Below are positions 53,168 through 62,736 of a stretch of 64,000 bases of DNA, piece after piece (positions within the stretch are counted from its first letter, which is position 1; each line of letters starts with the position of its first letter). The stretch is from Flavobacteria bacterium BAL38 (GTDB taxonomy: Bacteria > Bacteroidota > Bacteroidia > Flavobacteriales > Flavobacteriaceae). Made by a program: the position numbers and the translations under genes. Location of the stretch: assembly GCA_000169355.1 (NCBI GenBank), contig AAXX01000001.1:744001-808000 (forward strand), given 5' to 3'. A model generated the notes under the pieces. It made no database searches, had not been told where the DNA came from, and saw only the letters and a program-made list of their open reading frames with translations.

Positions 53168-53201
53168 TTTGAAGTTATATCAGATAAATTTCATAATTTT
53201 G
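53168..53201 (+). promoter_or_regulatory. mreB operon promoter
   Basis: TTTG (53168-53171), 22 nt, then TAATTTTG (53194-53201), about 47 nt before the mreB start. Confidence 0.7.
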
Positions 53202-53248
53202 CTAGTTGAATACAATTATACAAAAAACGCTAAACCCTTCTCTTACTT

Positions 53249-54277
53249 ATGGGATTTTTTGATTTCATGACCGAGGATATCGCAATCGACCTTGGTACCG
53301 CAAATACACTAATTATTCATAACGACAAAGTCGTAGTGGATAGCCCTTCTATTGTTGCTCGTGACCGTATTACAGGAAAAATTATTGCTGTAGGAAAAGA
53401 AGCAAACATGATGCAGGGTAAAACTCATGAAAACATTAAAACCATTCGTCCTTTAAAAGATGGAGTTATTGCTGACTTTGATGCTTCAGAGCAGATGATA
53501 AAAATGTTTATTAAAAGTATTCCTGCTTTAAAAAAGAAATTATTCACTCCAGCTTTACGTATGGTAATTTGTATTCCTTCTGGTATTACAGAAGTAGAAA
53601 TGCGTGCTGTAAAAGAATCTGCTGAGCGTGTTAACGGAAAAGAAGTATACTTAATTCATGAACCTATGGCTGCGGCTATTGGTATTGGTTTAGATATCAT
53701 GCAACCAAAAGGAAACATGATTGTTGATATAGGTGGGGGAACAACAGAAATTGCAGTTATTGCATTAGGCGGAATTGTTTGTGATAAATCAGTTAAAATT
53801 GCTGGTGATGTTTTCACAAACGACATCGTGTACTATATGAGAACACAACACAATTTATTTGTTGGAGAAACAACTGCTGAAAGAGTAAAAATTCAAATTG
53901 GTGCTGCTACAGAAGATTTAGATAGTCCACCAGAAGATATGGCTGTTGACGGAAGAGACTTACTTACAGGGAAACCAAAACGTGTAGATGTTTCTTATCG
54001 TGAAATTGCTAAAGCATTAGACAAATCAATTCAACGTATTGAAGATGCGGTTATGGAAACCTTATCGCAAACACCACCAGAATTATCTGCCGATATTTAT
54101 AACACGGGTATATATTTAGCAGGTGGAGGTTCGATGCTAAGAGGTTTAGATAAACGAATTTCATTAAAAACAGATTTACCTGTTTACATTGCGGAAGATC
54201 CATTAAGAGCGGTTGTAAGAGGAACAGGAATGACATTAAAGAACATCAACAAATACAAAGGAATTCTGATTAAATAA
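53249..54277 (+). CDS. mreB: Rod shape-determining protein MreB
   Basis: The protein has 342 residues, an actin-fold ATPase that guides cell-wall elongation under the inner membrane. Phosphate loops are seen in IDLGTANTLI near 13 and VDIGGGTTEIAVI near 163, and the adenosine motif in YLAGGGSMLRGLDKRI near 289. VCIPSGITEVEMRAVKESAE is typical. It is the first gene of mreB-mreC-mreD-PBP2-rodA. Confidence 0.98.
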   Translation: MGFFDFMTEDIAIDLGTANTLIIHNDKVVVDSPSIVARDRITGKIIAVGKEANMMQGKTHENIKTIRPLKDGVIADFDASEQMIKMFIKSIPALKKKLFTPALRMVICIPSGITEVEMRAVKESAERVNGKEVYLIHEPMAAAIGIGLDIMQPKGNMIVDIGGGTTEIAVIALGGIVCDKSVKIAGDVFTNDIVYYMRTQHNLFVGETTAERVKIQIGAATEDLDSPPEDMAVDGRDLLTGKPKRVDVSYREIAKALDKSIQRIEDAVMETLSQTPPELSADIYNTGIYLAGGGSMLRGLDKRISLKTDLPVYIAEDPLRAVVRGTGMTLKNINKYKGILIK

Positions 54278-54287
54278 AAAATAATCC

Positions 54288-55118
54288 ATGCAGCAAATAA
54301 TTAATTTTATCATAAAAAACAGCCATCGATTGCTGTTTTTGCTGCTTTTGGGCATCTCATTTTCTTTGATTATAAAATCGCATTCTTACCACCGTAGCGA
54401 ATATGTAAATTCGGCAAATGCAGTTACAGGAACCTATTACGAAAAAGTAAACGAAGTAAACGAATATTTTAGTCTGAAGAAAAAAAACAAAGACTTAGCT
54501 TCTGAAAATGCCTTATTAAAAGAATTACTTTTTAATAAAAAAGACACCATTTTAACCTCGAAAACACTTTTTAGAAACGATCTTAACAATTATAATGTTG
54601 TGGTGGCTAAAGTGATAAAAAATTCTTTTAACTCTCGCGAAAACTACATCACCATCAATTCAGGTAAAAACGTTGGTATTGAAGTAGATATGGGAGTAGT
54701 TAACGACAAAGGAATTGTAGGGCTAATTGAAAAAACATCAAATGATTTTGCAACCATACAAAGTGTTTTAAATACCAAATCGAAAATTAATGCGAAAATT
54801 AAAAATTCAAATCATTTTGGATCTCTAATTTGGGATGGTAAAAATGTAGGGTTTGCACAACTTATCGATGTACCAAGACTAGCTTCGTTAAAACACGGAG
54901 ATTCTATTGTTACTGGTGGAAACTCTGATATCTTTCCTGAGAATATCCCAATTGGGAAAATTGACAAAATTTTCATTGATAAGAAAACAAATTATTATAC
55001 AATCAATATTCGTTTGTTTAACGACATGACATCGCTTGGTTATGTATATGTTATTGAAAACAAAAGAAAAAAAGAGAAACAACTATTAGAATCACAAACC
55101 ATAGCACCAAAAAAATAA
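54288..55118 (+). CDS. mreC: Rod shape-determining protein MreC
   Basis: The protein has 276 residues. An N-terminal membrane helix (LLFLLLLGISFSLII) and a coiled coil (about 58-85) are followed by the periplasmic beta domain with NSGKNVGIEVDMGVVNDKGIVG near 122 and GDSIVTGGNSDIFPENIPIG near 198. It links MreB to the periplasmic wall synthases. It starts 10 nt after mreB and abuts mreD. Confidence 0.95.
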   Translation: MQQIINFIIKNSHRLLFLLLLGISFSLIIKSHSYHRSEYVNSANAVTGTYYEKVNEVNEYFSLKKKNKDLASENALLKELLFNKKDTILTSKTLFRNDLNNYNVVVAKVIKNSFNSRENYITINSGKNVGIEVDMGVVNDKGIVGLIEKTSNDFATIQSVLNTKSKINAKIKNSNHFGSLIWDGKNVGFAQLIDVPRLASLKHGDSIVTGGNSDIFPENIPIGKIDKIFIDKKTNYYTINIRLFNDMTSLGYVYVIENKRKKEKQLLESQTIAPKK

Positions 55119-55622
55119 GTGAACAATAACATTTCAAATAGCATTCGATTTGTAGTTTTTTTACTTCTTCAGATTTTAATATTCAACAATATTAATCTGT
55201 TTGGGTATCTAAATCCATATCCTTATGTTTTATTTATTTTATTATATCCAGTAAACAGCAACAAAAGTGTTTTGCTAATTACTAGTTTTGCTATGGGAGT
55301 ACTTTTAGATATGTTTTGTAATTCTGGTGGAATACATACTATGTCATCAATTGTTTTAGCCTACGTTCGCCCTACTTTATTTAAATTTTCTTTTGGATTG
55401 AGTTATGAATATCAAACCGTTAAAATTGCTGATAAAGTTTCTCCGGAACGTATTACATTGTTATTATTAGCCATTTTTATTCATCATTTTATTTTATTCT
55501 TTTTTGAATATTTTAGATTTGATTTAATTATTACCATTTTATCTCGAACTCTTTTTAGCACTCTTTTTACGTTTGTAATTTGTTTACTAATCATCTATTT
55601 AATTAAGCCAAGTAAACGATGA
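55119..55622 (+). CDS. mreD: Rod shape-determining protein MreD
   Basis: The protein has 167 residues, a small integral membrane protein with about five helices. It begins at a GTG codon directly after the mreC stop, and its stop overlaps the next start (ATGA). The region LLDMFCNSGGIHTMSSIVLAYVRP is typical of Bacteroidetes MreD. Identification rests on position and topology as much as on sequence. Confidence 0.9.
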   Translation: MNNNISNSIRFVVFLLLQILIFNNINLFGYLNPYPYVLFILLYPVNSNKSVLLITSFAMGVLLDMFCNSGGIHTMSSIVLAYVRPTLFKFSFGLSYEYQTVKIADKVSPERITLLLLAIFIHHFILFFFEYFRFDLIITILSRTLFSTLFTFVICLLIIYLIKPSKR

Positions 55623-57547
55623 GAAAAGCTATATTACCTGCCGTAATCATAATTACTTCAATTATTTTAATTACTCGAATATTCTATCTTCAGGTAATTG
55701 ATGAAACTTTAAAACTTAAATCAGAAAATAACGCAATTAAAAAAGTGTTCGATTTTCCTGAAAGAGGCTATATCTACGACCGAAACGGAAAGCTATTAGT
55801 AGCTAACCAACCATCGTATGACATAATGGTTGTTCCTAGAGAAATTAAAAACATTGACACCACAGAATTTTGTAGTTTACTTCGCATTACAAAAGATTAT
55901 TTTATAAAAAAAATTGAAAAAGCAAAGGTGTATAGTCCAATGTTACCTTCTGTATTTTTAGCTCAATTAAACAAAGCAGAATACGCAGCTTTTCAAGAAA
56001 AAGAAAGAAAGTTTGAGGGATTTTATACTCAAAAGCGAGCTTTACGAGATTATCAAGTTAAAGAAGGTGCTAATATTTTCGGATTTATTACTCAGGTTAA
56101 CGAAGCTATTCTTAACAAGAATAAATACTACAACAGTGGCGATTTAATTGGAAAACAAGGCGTAGAACAACAATACGAAGATATATTGAGAGGGATAAAA
56201 GGCGTTAAATATTTACTTCGTGACAAACACAATAAGATTATTGGTCCTTACAAAAATGGTCAATTTGATACCATTGCACAACAAGGAAAAGACTTAACAC
56301 TTACCATTGATCACGAACTCCAAAAATATGGAACCGAATTAATGATTAACAAAAGAGGCGGAATTGTTGCAATTGAACCAAAAACAGGTGAAATTTTAGC
56401 ATTAGTTTCGGCACCAACTTTTGACCCGGCCATGTTAGTAGGCCGTCAACGTTCTAAAAATTACACAGAACTATATAACGATTCCATTGCAAAACCTTTA
56501 TATGATAGAGGTCTTCAAGCAACTTATCCGCCAGGTTCGCCTTTTAAAATCATCACAGGATTAATTGGTTTACAAGAAGAAGTAATTGATGAACAAACTA
56601 CCTTTTATTGTAATCATGGTGCTAATTTTGGTCGTTTTATGAAATGCCACTGTGGTTTACATACATTGCAATTAAACAATGGCGTTTATAAATCGTGTAA
56701 TAGTTACTTTGGAAACACGTACAAGAGAACCATTGAAAAATATAATGATTCCTATTACAGTGTAGACAATTGGGCCAACCATGTAAGAAGTTTTGGGCTA
56801 GGGCAATTTTTAGGAACCGATATGCCAATTGGTTCAAAAGGATTAGTGCCCGATTCTAAAATGTATAAAAAAATGTATAATGGAGCTAAAATCAGAAGTT
56901 CCTATATCATTTCTAACTCAATAGGGCAAGGAGAAGTTTCTACTTCAACTATTCAGTTAGCCAACATGATGGCGGTTGTAGCAAATAAAGGATATTACTA
57001 TACACCTCATATTGTTAAGAAAATAAAAGGGCAGGTTTTAGATAAAAAATTTACCACAAAGCATTATTCTACAATAGATGAACAATATTTTGATCCAATG
57101 ATACAAGGATTATCTGATGTGTACAAAGTAGGTACCGCTTGGAATTTAAAAGTAGAAGGATTAGAAATTTGCGGTAAAACTGGAACAGCAGAAAACAAAA
57201 TTAGAGTTGGTGGAAAAACATATCAATTAAAAGACCACTCAATATTTGTAGCTTTTGCTCCTAAAGAAAATCCTACAATTGCTATTGCAGTGGTAGTTGA
57301 AAATGGATATTGGGGAAACAGATGGGCAGGACCTATAGCTACTTTAATGGCAGAAAAATATGTAACTGGAAAAATTACCAGAAAAGATTTAGAAACCACT
57401 ATGCTTAATGGAAGTTTATTAGAAGAATATAAAAGAATTGAAAACATCATCTTTCAAAGAAAAGTAGATCCGACAAGGGTTCAAGATTCTTTAAATAAAG
57501 TAAACGTAGAAATTAGTGACGCTAAAAAAGAAGAGGAAGAAAACTAA
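55619..57547 (+). CDS. mrdA: Penicillin-binding protein 2 (elongasome transpeptidase)
   Basis: The protein has 642 residues. One N-terminal membrane helix is followed by a dimerisation domain (FPERGYIYDRNGKLLVANQPSYDI near 49) and the transpeptidase domain. Active-site motifs are SPFK in YPPGSPFKIITG (Ser about 307), SCN in YKSCNSYFG near 361, and KTGTAEN near 520. It crosslinks peptidoglycan during lateral growth with RodA, whose gene starts immediately after its stop. Confidence 0.97.
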   Translation: MRKAILPAVIIITSIILITRIFYLQVIDETLKLKSENNAIKKVFDFPERGYIYDRNGKLLVANQPSYDIMVVPREIKNIDTTEFCSLLRITKDYFIKKIEKAKVYSPMLPSVFLAQLNKAEYAAFQEKERKFEGFYTQKRALRDYQVKEGANIFGFITQVNEAILNKNKYYNSGDLIGKQGVEQQYEDILRGIKGVKYLLRDKHNKIIGPYKNGQFDTIAQQGKDLTLTIDHELQKYGTELMINKRGGIVAIEPKTGEILALVSAPTFDPAMLVGRQRSKNYTELYNDSIAKPLYDRGLQATYPPGSPFKIITGLIGLQEEVIDEQTTFYCNHGANFGRFMKCHCGLHTLQLNNGVYKSCNSYFGNTYKRTIEKYNDSYYSVDNWANHVRSFGLGQFLGTDMPIGSKGLVPDSKMYKKMYNGAKIRSSYIISNSIGQGEVSTSTIQLANMMAVVANKGYYYTPHIVKKIKGQVLDKKFTTKHYSTIDEQYFDPMIQGLSDVYKVGTAWNLKVEGLEICGKTGTAENKIRVGGKTYQLKDHSIFVAFAPKENPTIAIAVVVENGYWGNRWAGPIATLMAEKYVTGKITRKDLETTMLNGSLLEEYKRIENIIFQRKVDPTRVQDSLNKVNVEISDAKKEEEEN

Positions 57548-58804
57548 ATGAAAAATCAAAGCGTAGGAAATAGAATCGACTATATCAGCATATTACTTTA
57601 CTTTACTTTAGTAATAATGGGCTGGATGACTATATATTCTGCTTCTTTACCATTAGAAGAAACTTCCATATTTGATATTACTCAAATTTATGGCAGACAA
57701 ATGCTTTTCATTGGTTTAACCATTCCTCTAATTTTAATAATATTATTTTCAGATGCTAAAATATTTGAACGCCTATCCTTTGTTTTTTATGGCATAGGCA
57801 TATTATTATTACTTGGATTATTTGTATTTGGAGTTACCAAAAAAGGACAAACCAACTGGTATCAATTTGGTGGATTTGGGTTTCAACCTTCTGAATTTGT
57901 TAAAACAGCAACCGCATTATTGTTGGCAAAATATTTAAGTTATTCGCAAATAAATTTAAAATTTACAAAACACCAGATTATCGGATTATCAATAATAGGA
58001 ATTCCGATACTACTAATATTAATGCAACCCGATGCAGGTAGTGCAATGATTTTTCTTTCACTAATTTTTGTTCTAAACAGAGAAGGTCTGCCAAGTTGGT
58101 ATTTTTTCTCTGGAATAATTGCTGTTGCTTTATTCTTTTTATCGTTAGTGATTGAACCTACTTATTTAATTGGGATTGTATTTATCATAATGATAATACA
58201 TTATATATTCAATAGAAAAATTTCAAGAAATCCCATTATATACGGATTATTATACTTAGTTATGGCGGGTTTTGCATTCTCAGTAAGTTATGTATATGAC
58301 AAGGTTTTAGAACCTCATCAAAAAGACCGTATCAACGTTTTAATTGGAGATGATGTAGACATGAAACGAGAAGGCTACAACTTGAATCAATCTATGATAG
58401 CCATTGGCTCTGGAGGTTTAATTGGTAAAGGATATTTAGAAGGCACACAAACTAAAGGTGGTTTCGTTCCAGAACAACATACCGACTATATTTTTACCAC
58501 TGTAGGTGAAGAATGGGGATTTGCAGGAAGCTTAACCGTAATTTTACTATTTGTAGCTTTATTTTTAAGAATTATTTACTTGGCGGAAAATCAGAAAACC
58601 AAATTCAGTAGAGTTTATGGGTATTGCGTTGCCACCTATTTATTTACCCATTTTTTTGTAAATATTGCCATGCTTATTAAGTTATTCCCTACGATTGGAG
58701 TTCCACTACCATTTTTCTCTTATGGTGGATCGAGTTTGTGGTCATTTACTATATTACTCTTTATCTTTATTAAATTAGATGCTAATAAAGTAAATGAATG
58801 GTAA
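57548..58804 (+). CDS. rodA: Rod shape-determining protein RodA (SEDS glycosyltransferase)
   Basis: The protein has 418 residues, a SEDS-family polymerase of lipid II with about ten membrane helices. Conserved segments are LQPDAGSAMIFLS-like MQPDAGSAMIFLSLIF near 158, GGLIGKGYLEGTQTKGGFVPEQHTDYIF in pieces (GGFVPEQHTDYIF near 306) and the C-terminal GVPLPFFSYGGSSLW. The loop between helices near 240-290 is longer than in E. coli RodA. It is the last gene of the elongasome operon, adjacent to PBP2. Confidence 0.96.
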   Translation: MKNQSVGNRIDYISILLYFTLVIMGWMTIYSASLPLEETSIFDITQIYGRQMLFIGLTIPLILIILFSDAKIFERLSFVFYGIGILLLLGLFVFGVTKKGQTNWYQFGGFGFQPSEFVKTATALLLAKYLSYSQINLKFTKHQIIGLSIIGIPILLILMQPDAGSAMIFLSLIFVLNREGLPSWYFFSGIIAVALFFLSLVIEPTYLIGIVFIIMIIHYIFNRKISRNPIIYGLLYLVMAGFAFSVSYVYDKVLEPHQKDRINVLIGDDVDMKREGYNLNQSMIAIGSGGLIGKGYLEGTQTKGGFVPEQHTDYIFTTVGEEWGFAGSLTVILLFVALFLRIIYLAENQKTKFSRVYGYCVATYLFTHFFVNIAMLIKLFPTIGVPLPFFSYGGSSLWSFTILLFIFIKLDANKVNEW

Positions 58805-59587
58805 TTAAAAGCTCCAGCCTTTATAATCTGATTTTGATTCTAATTGATTTTCGATTCTATCTTCTAAATTAGGATAAAAGTCTATTCCTGTTAATTTTTC
58901 TATTTCATCTACAGATACAACAAACTCATACAAAGCTTTGTTTGAATCTTCATGTGGAACCAAAAAACCAATCATTTTAGAACCATCTTTAGACAAAAGC
59001 ACTTTGTAAAAGTAATTAGGAACAGCAACATTTTCTTTTCCAATTGTTTTTAAATCATCACTTAAAACACCACCTGTTACTACATATAAACCATTACATT
59101 TAGTTGCCCAATATCTAGTTTTTTCTTCTAATCGATTCCAAATTCCCGAATTAAATTTATGATTTTGTGGACTAATATTAGACGTAAAAAAAGTTTCGTT
59201 ATACTCATCAAAAGAACCTTTTCTATCTGCTGCTGGGCACAAATGTCCTTTGTCGTAACCTGAGTTTTTATAATTTCTCCAATCAGCCGACTCAGTTTCT
59301 ACAATAGGATCTTGCTCAAAAAAAGGTCTTTTAAAATTAACCGAATTTATATCGTTATTATCTAAATAATATGCCACCCATTCGCTTTGTTCATGAATTT
59401 CTGAATAGGAAAAAACATAAGCTGAGTGGTTATAAACGGAATTAGTTGTAGAAGTTGGTAAATAATCAAAATCAGAAGTAAGTAAAGCTTCATTGTTTGA
59501 TTCATCAATATCGTTGTTTTTGATTTGATTATTTTCCATGCAAGCAGAAAAAGTCAGAAATAAAAAAAACAAGAACGGTTTCTTCAT
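58805..59587 (-). CDS. DNA/RNA non-specific endonuclease (NUC), predicted lipoprotein
   Basis: The protein has 260 residues from ATG 59587 (MKKPFLFFLFLTFSAC), a lipoprotein signal with Cys16. The betabetaalpha-metal nuclease domain contains the DxGH-type motif in GYDKGHLCPAADRKGS (His about 115), with FFTSNISPQNHKFNSGIWNRLE following (Asn metal ligand). It probably degrades extracellular or periplasmic nucleic acid. An in-frame TTG further upstream was not used because the signal peptide starts at the ATG. It converges with rodA with no spacer. Confidence 0.93.
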   Translation of the reverse strand: MKKPFLFFLFLTFSACMENNQIKNNDIDESNNEALLTSDFDYLPTSTTNSVYNHSAYVFSYSEIHEQSEWVAYYLDNNDINSVNFKRPFFEQDPIVETESADWRNYKNSGYDKGHLCPAADRKGSFDEYNETFFTSNISPQNHKFNSGIWNRLEEKTRYWATKCNGLYVVTGGVLSDDLKTIGKENVAVPNYFYKVLLSKDGSKMIGFLVPHEDSNKALYEFVVSVDEIEKLTGIDFYPNLEDRIENQLESKSDYKGWSF

Positions 59588-59661
59588 TTTATTAAATTTA
59601 AAATAGCAATTAGACAAACAGGTAATAATTTAAAAGTCCCGTAAAAACAGGACTTTATATT

Positions 59662-61815
59662 TTAATTCATACTCAATTTCTGAGTTAAACCTTTTCCTTT
59701 CGTTAGCAATTTAATATCAGAAATAACATTTAAAGTTTCCTCTATATAAACATCTTTCTGCATTTCTTCATGCCAACGTTCTCTTTTTTGTTTCAACAAA
59801 GTATCGTTTTCAAATAAAGCCAATTCATCAGGCAATGATTGAAATTGAAATTTATTATTATATTCAGAAATTTGTTTGAATTTCTTAATCTTAGCATCTG
59901 CAATAGCGATTTCTTTGTTAAAATCAATTAAGTTCAGACTAATAACATTCTCATCTTTACGCTCATAAATCCATTTAGCGTTTTCATCAATTAGTTTAAA
60001 CGTATTATTTGTAGCAATTCTTTTCTTACTATTTGCAATTACATTATCGTAATTAATATTTAATGGTTCATATTTTGCTGGTGCAATTTTATCCCAAGGT
60101 AAAGCGCTTTCTTCATCGCGTTCTCCCATATCTAAATAAGCGAAGCGATCTGGAAAAACAATATCACTTTTTACACCTTCACGTTGTGTTGAACCTCCAT
60201 TAATTCTATAAAATTTTTGAATTGTTGTTTTCAAAGCACCTAAATCACCAAAAGAATTACCTCTGATAAATTGATTTAAATCTATTACATTTTGAACCGT
60301 TCCTTTTCCGTAAGAATGCTTACTTCCAACTACAATTCCTCTTTTATAATCTTGAATAGCAGCCGCAAAAATTTCAGAAGCAGAAGCAGAGAAATTATTA
60401 ATCATGACTACAAGCGGACCATCGTACTGCACTTTTTTATCAGGATCTGGTAAAATCTCCGGATTTCTACCAGGAGCTTTCACTTGGACTATAGGACCAT
60501 CTGGAATAAACAAACCAACCATTTTAACAACGGTTTCTAAAGAACCTCCACCGTTGTCTCTTAGATCCATTATAAGACCATCAATATTTTGAGCTTTTAA
60601 TTTTTCAATCTCAGCAGCAACGTCTTTAAAAGCATCACGATTTTCTTTATTTTCAAAACTGATGTAGAATTTTGGCAAATAAATAATTCCGTATTTTTTA
60701 CCCTCTTTCTCCACTACACTCGATTTAGCAAACGTTTCTTCCGTTTCTACTTCGTCTCTTATAATTGAAATTACTTTTATAGTTCCATCAACTTTTTTAA
60801 CGGTTAACCTAACCTCAGTTCCTTTAGGACCTTTAATTTTTTTAACAACATCGTCTAGGCGCATTCCAGCAATATCAAGAGGTTCGTCTTTTCCTTGCGC
60901 TACTTTAAGAATTAAATCTCCTGCTTCTAATTCTTTTCCTCTCCAAGCTGGTCCTCCCGAAATTAATTCAGAAATCTCAACGCCTGTTTCTTTCTTTTGT
61001 AAACGAGCACCAATTCCCTGAAAAGTTCCACTCATACTTACATCAAATTTTTCTTTATCATCTGGAGAAAAATAAAAAGTATGTGGATCAAAACGTTCTA
61101 CAATTGAATTTAGAAAAATAGCAAACCAGTCATCTCTATCTAATTCTTTTTCAATAAAGTCAAAATACTCGTTTAATGATTTTAGAGAACTTTCTCGAAC
61201 TTCTTTTTCAATAACTTCAAAAGATTTCATTTCATATGAAGCATCATCTTTATGTTTATCTTCTTCTAATTTTTGTTTATCCGTTATTGAAGATAGTGCC
61301 GATAGTTTTAATTGCTTTCTCCATCTCTCTACTAACTCTGATTTATTTTTACTTATGGGAAGTTTATCATAATCAACATTGATAGTTTCTTTACTATTAA
61401 AATCAAATGGTTTACTTAATACATTTTCATAAATATCTCTTGATTCTTTCATTCTTTGTAACAATCTAGAGTTTGTTAAGTTAAAGAAAGTAATATCTTT
61501 ACTTTTAATCATATCATCAATAGAAGTTTCATATTTACTGAACTCATCCATGTCACTTTGAATAAAAAAACGTTTTGTAGGATCGATATTTTCTAAATAC
61601 TTTTTATAAACTTTTTTAGAAAAATCATCATTTAACTCAATAGGACTATAATGACCTTTTTCTAAAACAAAAGTCAGCAATTCCAATAAAAGTTTATCTT
61701 TTTCTGGATCTTCTTTTTTTTCACTCGGTACAAAACTCCATAGTATTGCTGATAAAGCAGTTATCAACAATATAACCTTATAATTTCTTTTCATAAATTC
61801 AACTATTCGTTTCAT
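59662..61815 (-). CDS. prc: Carboxy-terminal processing (tail-specific) protease, S41 family
   Basis: The protein has 717 residues, close to E. coli Prc (682). It has an N-terminal membrane/signal segment (VILLITALSAILWSF), a helical N-domain (about 50-250), and a PDZ domain (about 265-345: GGPAWRGKELEAGDLILKVA). The protease core has catalytic Ser in NNFSASASEIFAAAIQ (about 477) and Lys in SYGKGTVQN (about 503). A Prc-type C-terminal region follows. It trims periplasmic proteins and lytic enzymes. It is divergent from surE. Confidence 0.95.
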   Translation of the reverse strand: MKRIVEFMKRNYKVILLITALSAILWSFVPSEKKEDPEKDKLLLELLTFVLEKGHYSPIELNDDFSKKVYKKYLENIDPTKRFFIQSDMDEFSKYETSIDDMIKSKDITFFNLTNSRLLQRMKESRDIYENVLSKPFDFNSKETINVDYDKLPISKNKSELVERWRKQLKLSALSSITDKQKLEEDKHKDDASYEMKSFEVIEKEVRESSLKSLNEYFDFIEKELDRDDWFAIFLNSIVERFDPHTFYFSPDDKEKFDVSMSGTFQGIGARLQKKETGVEISELISGGPAWRGKELEAGDLILKVAQGKDEPLDIAGMRLDDVVKKIKGPKGTEVRLTVKKVDGTIKVISIIRDEVETEETFAKSSVVEKEGKKYGIIYLPKFYISFENKENRDAFKDVAAEIEKLKAQNIDGLIMDLRDNGGGSLETVVKMVGLFIPDGPIVQVKAPGRNPEILPDPDKKVQYDGPLVVMINNFSASASEIFAAAIQDYKRGIVVGSKHSYGKGTVQNVIDLNQFIRGNSFGDLGALKTTIQKFYRINGGSTQREGVKSDIVFPDRFAYLDMGERDEESALPWDKIAPAKYEPLNINYDNVIANSKKRIATNNTFKLIDENAKWIYERKDENVISLNLIDFNKEIAIADAKIKKFKQISEYNNKFQFQSLPDELALFENDTLLKQKRERWHEEMQKDVYIEETLNVISDIKLLTKGKGLTQKLSMN

Positions 61816-61958
61816 TGAAAAATTTTCAACTAAATTACATAAAAAATCATGCCATAAGCCTGCAAATTACTATAAATTTTTGTTAAACCAACAAAAATCA
61901 GTGTTGAAAAAAAAGGTTTCGGTTTAAATTATTTAATTTAGCAAAAAAAGTACAAAAA

Positions 61959-62726
61959 ATGGCAAGACCACTCATACTTGTAACAAATGACGACGGCATA
62001 ATAGCACCGGGAATTAGAGCTTTAATATCCGTAATGAAAGAACTGGGCGAGGTTGTTGTTGTTGCTCCAGACAGTCCTCAAAGTGCCATGGGACATGCCA
62101 TAACCATAAACGACACTCTGAAGCTTACAAAAGTACAAATTGACAATGAAGTTGAAAAAGAATATAGCTGTAGCGGAACACCGGTAGATTGTGTTAAAAT
62201 TGCAGTAAATGAAATTCTGAAAAGAAAACCAGATTTGTGTGTTTCAGGTGTTAATCACGGATCTAATTCTTCTATAAATGTAATCTATTCTGGAACTATG
62301 AGTGCTGCAGTTGAAGCCGGAATAGAAGGAATTCCCGCTATTGGATTTTCGTTGTTAGATTATAGTTGGGATGCCAATTTTGAACCTATTAAAAGTCATA
62401 TTAAAAAAATAGCCTCGGAAGTTTTAAAAAACGGATTACCAGAAGGAGTTATTTTAAATGTAAACTTTCCTAAATTAGCAAAAGAAGACATAAAAGGAAC
62501 TAAAATTTGCCGACAAGCGAAAGCTATGTGGCAAGAAGAATTTGATAAAAGAACCAATCCGCATGGAAAAGATTACTATTGGTTAACTGGAAAATTTGTT
62601 AATTTAGACAAAGGAACAGACACCGATGAATGGGCGTTAGAAAATGGATATATTTCAATTGTTCCCGTGCAATTTGATTTAACAGCTCATCATGCAATGC
62701 AACAATTAAATTCTTGGGATTTATAA
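61959..62726 (+). CDS. surE: 5'-nucleotidase SurE
   Basis: The protein has 255 residues and is a metal-dependent nucleotidase of the SurE family. The metal site is in LVTNDDGI (Asp10-Asp11), SPQSAMGHAIT near 38 and SGVNHGSNSSINVIYSGTMSAA near 95. It starts on ATG 61959 and ends 10 nt before lpxB, with which it is probably co-transcribed. The 143-bp region between surE and the divergent protease gene is A/T-rich; only weak TAATTTAG boxes were seen on each strand. Confidence 0.97.
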   Translation: MARPLILVTNDDGIIAPGIRALISVMKELGEVVVVAPDSPQSAMGHAITINDTLKLTKVQIDNEVEKEYSCSGTPVDCVKIAVNEILKRKPDLCVSGVNHGSNSSINVIYSGTMSAAVEAGIEGIPAIGFSLLDYSWDANFEPIKSHIKKIASEVLKNGLPEGVILNVNFPKLAKEDIKGTKICRQAKAMWQEEFDKRTNPHGKDYYWLTGKFVNLDKGTDTDEWALENGYISIVPVQFDLTAHHAMQQLNSWDL

Positions 62727-62736
62727 AGACTAATTT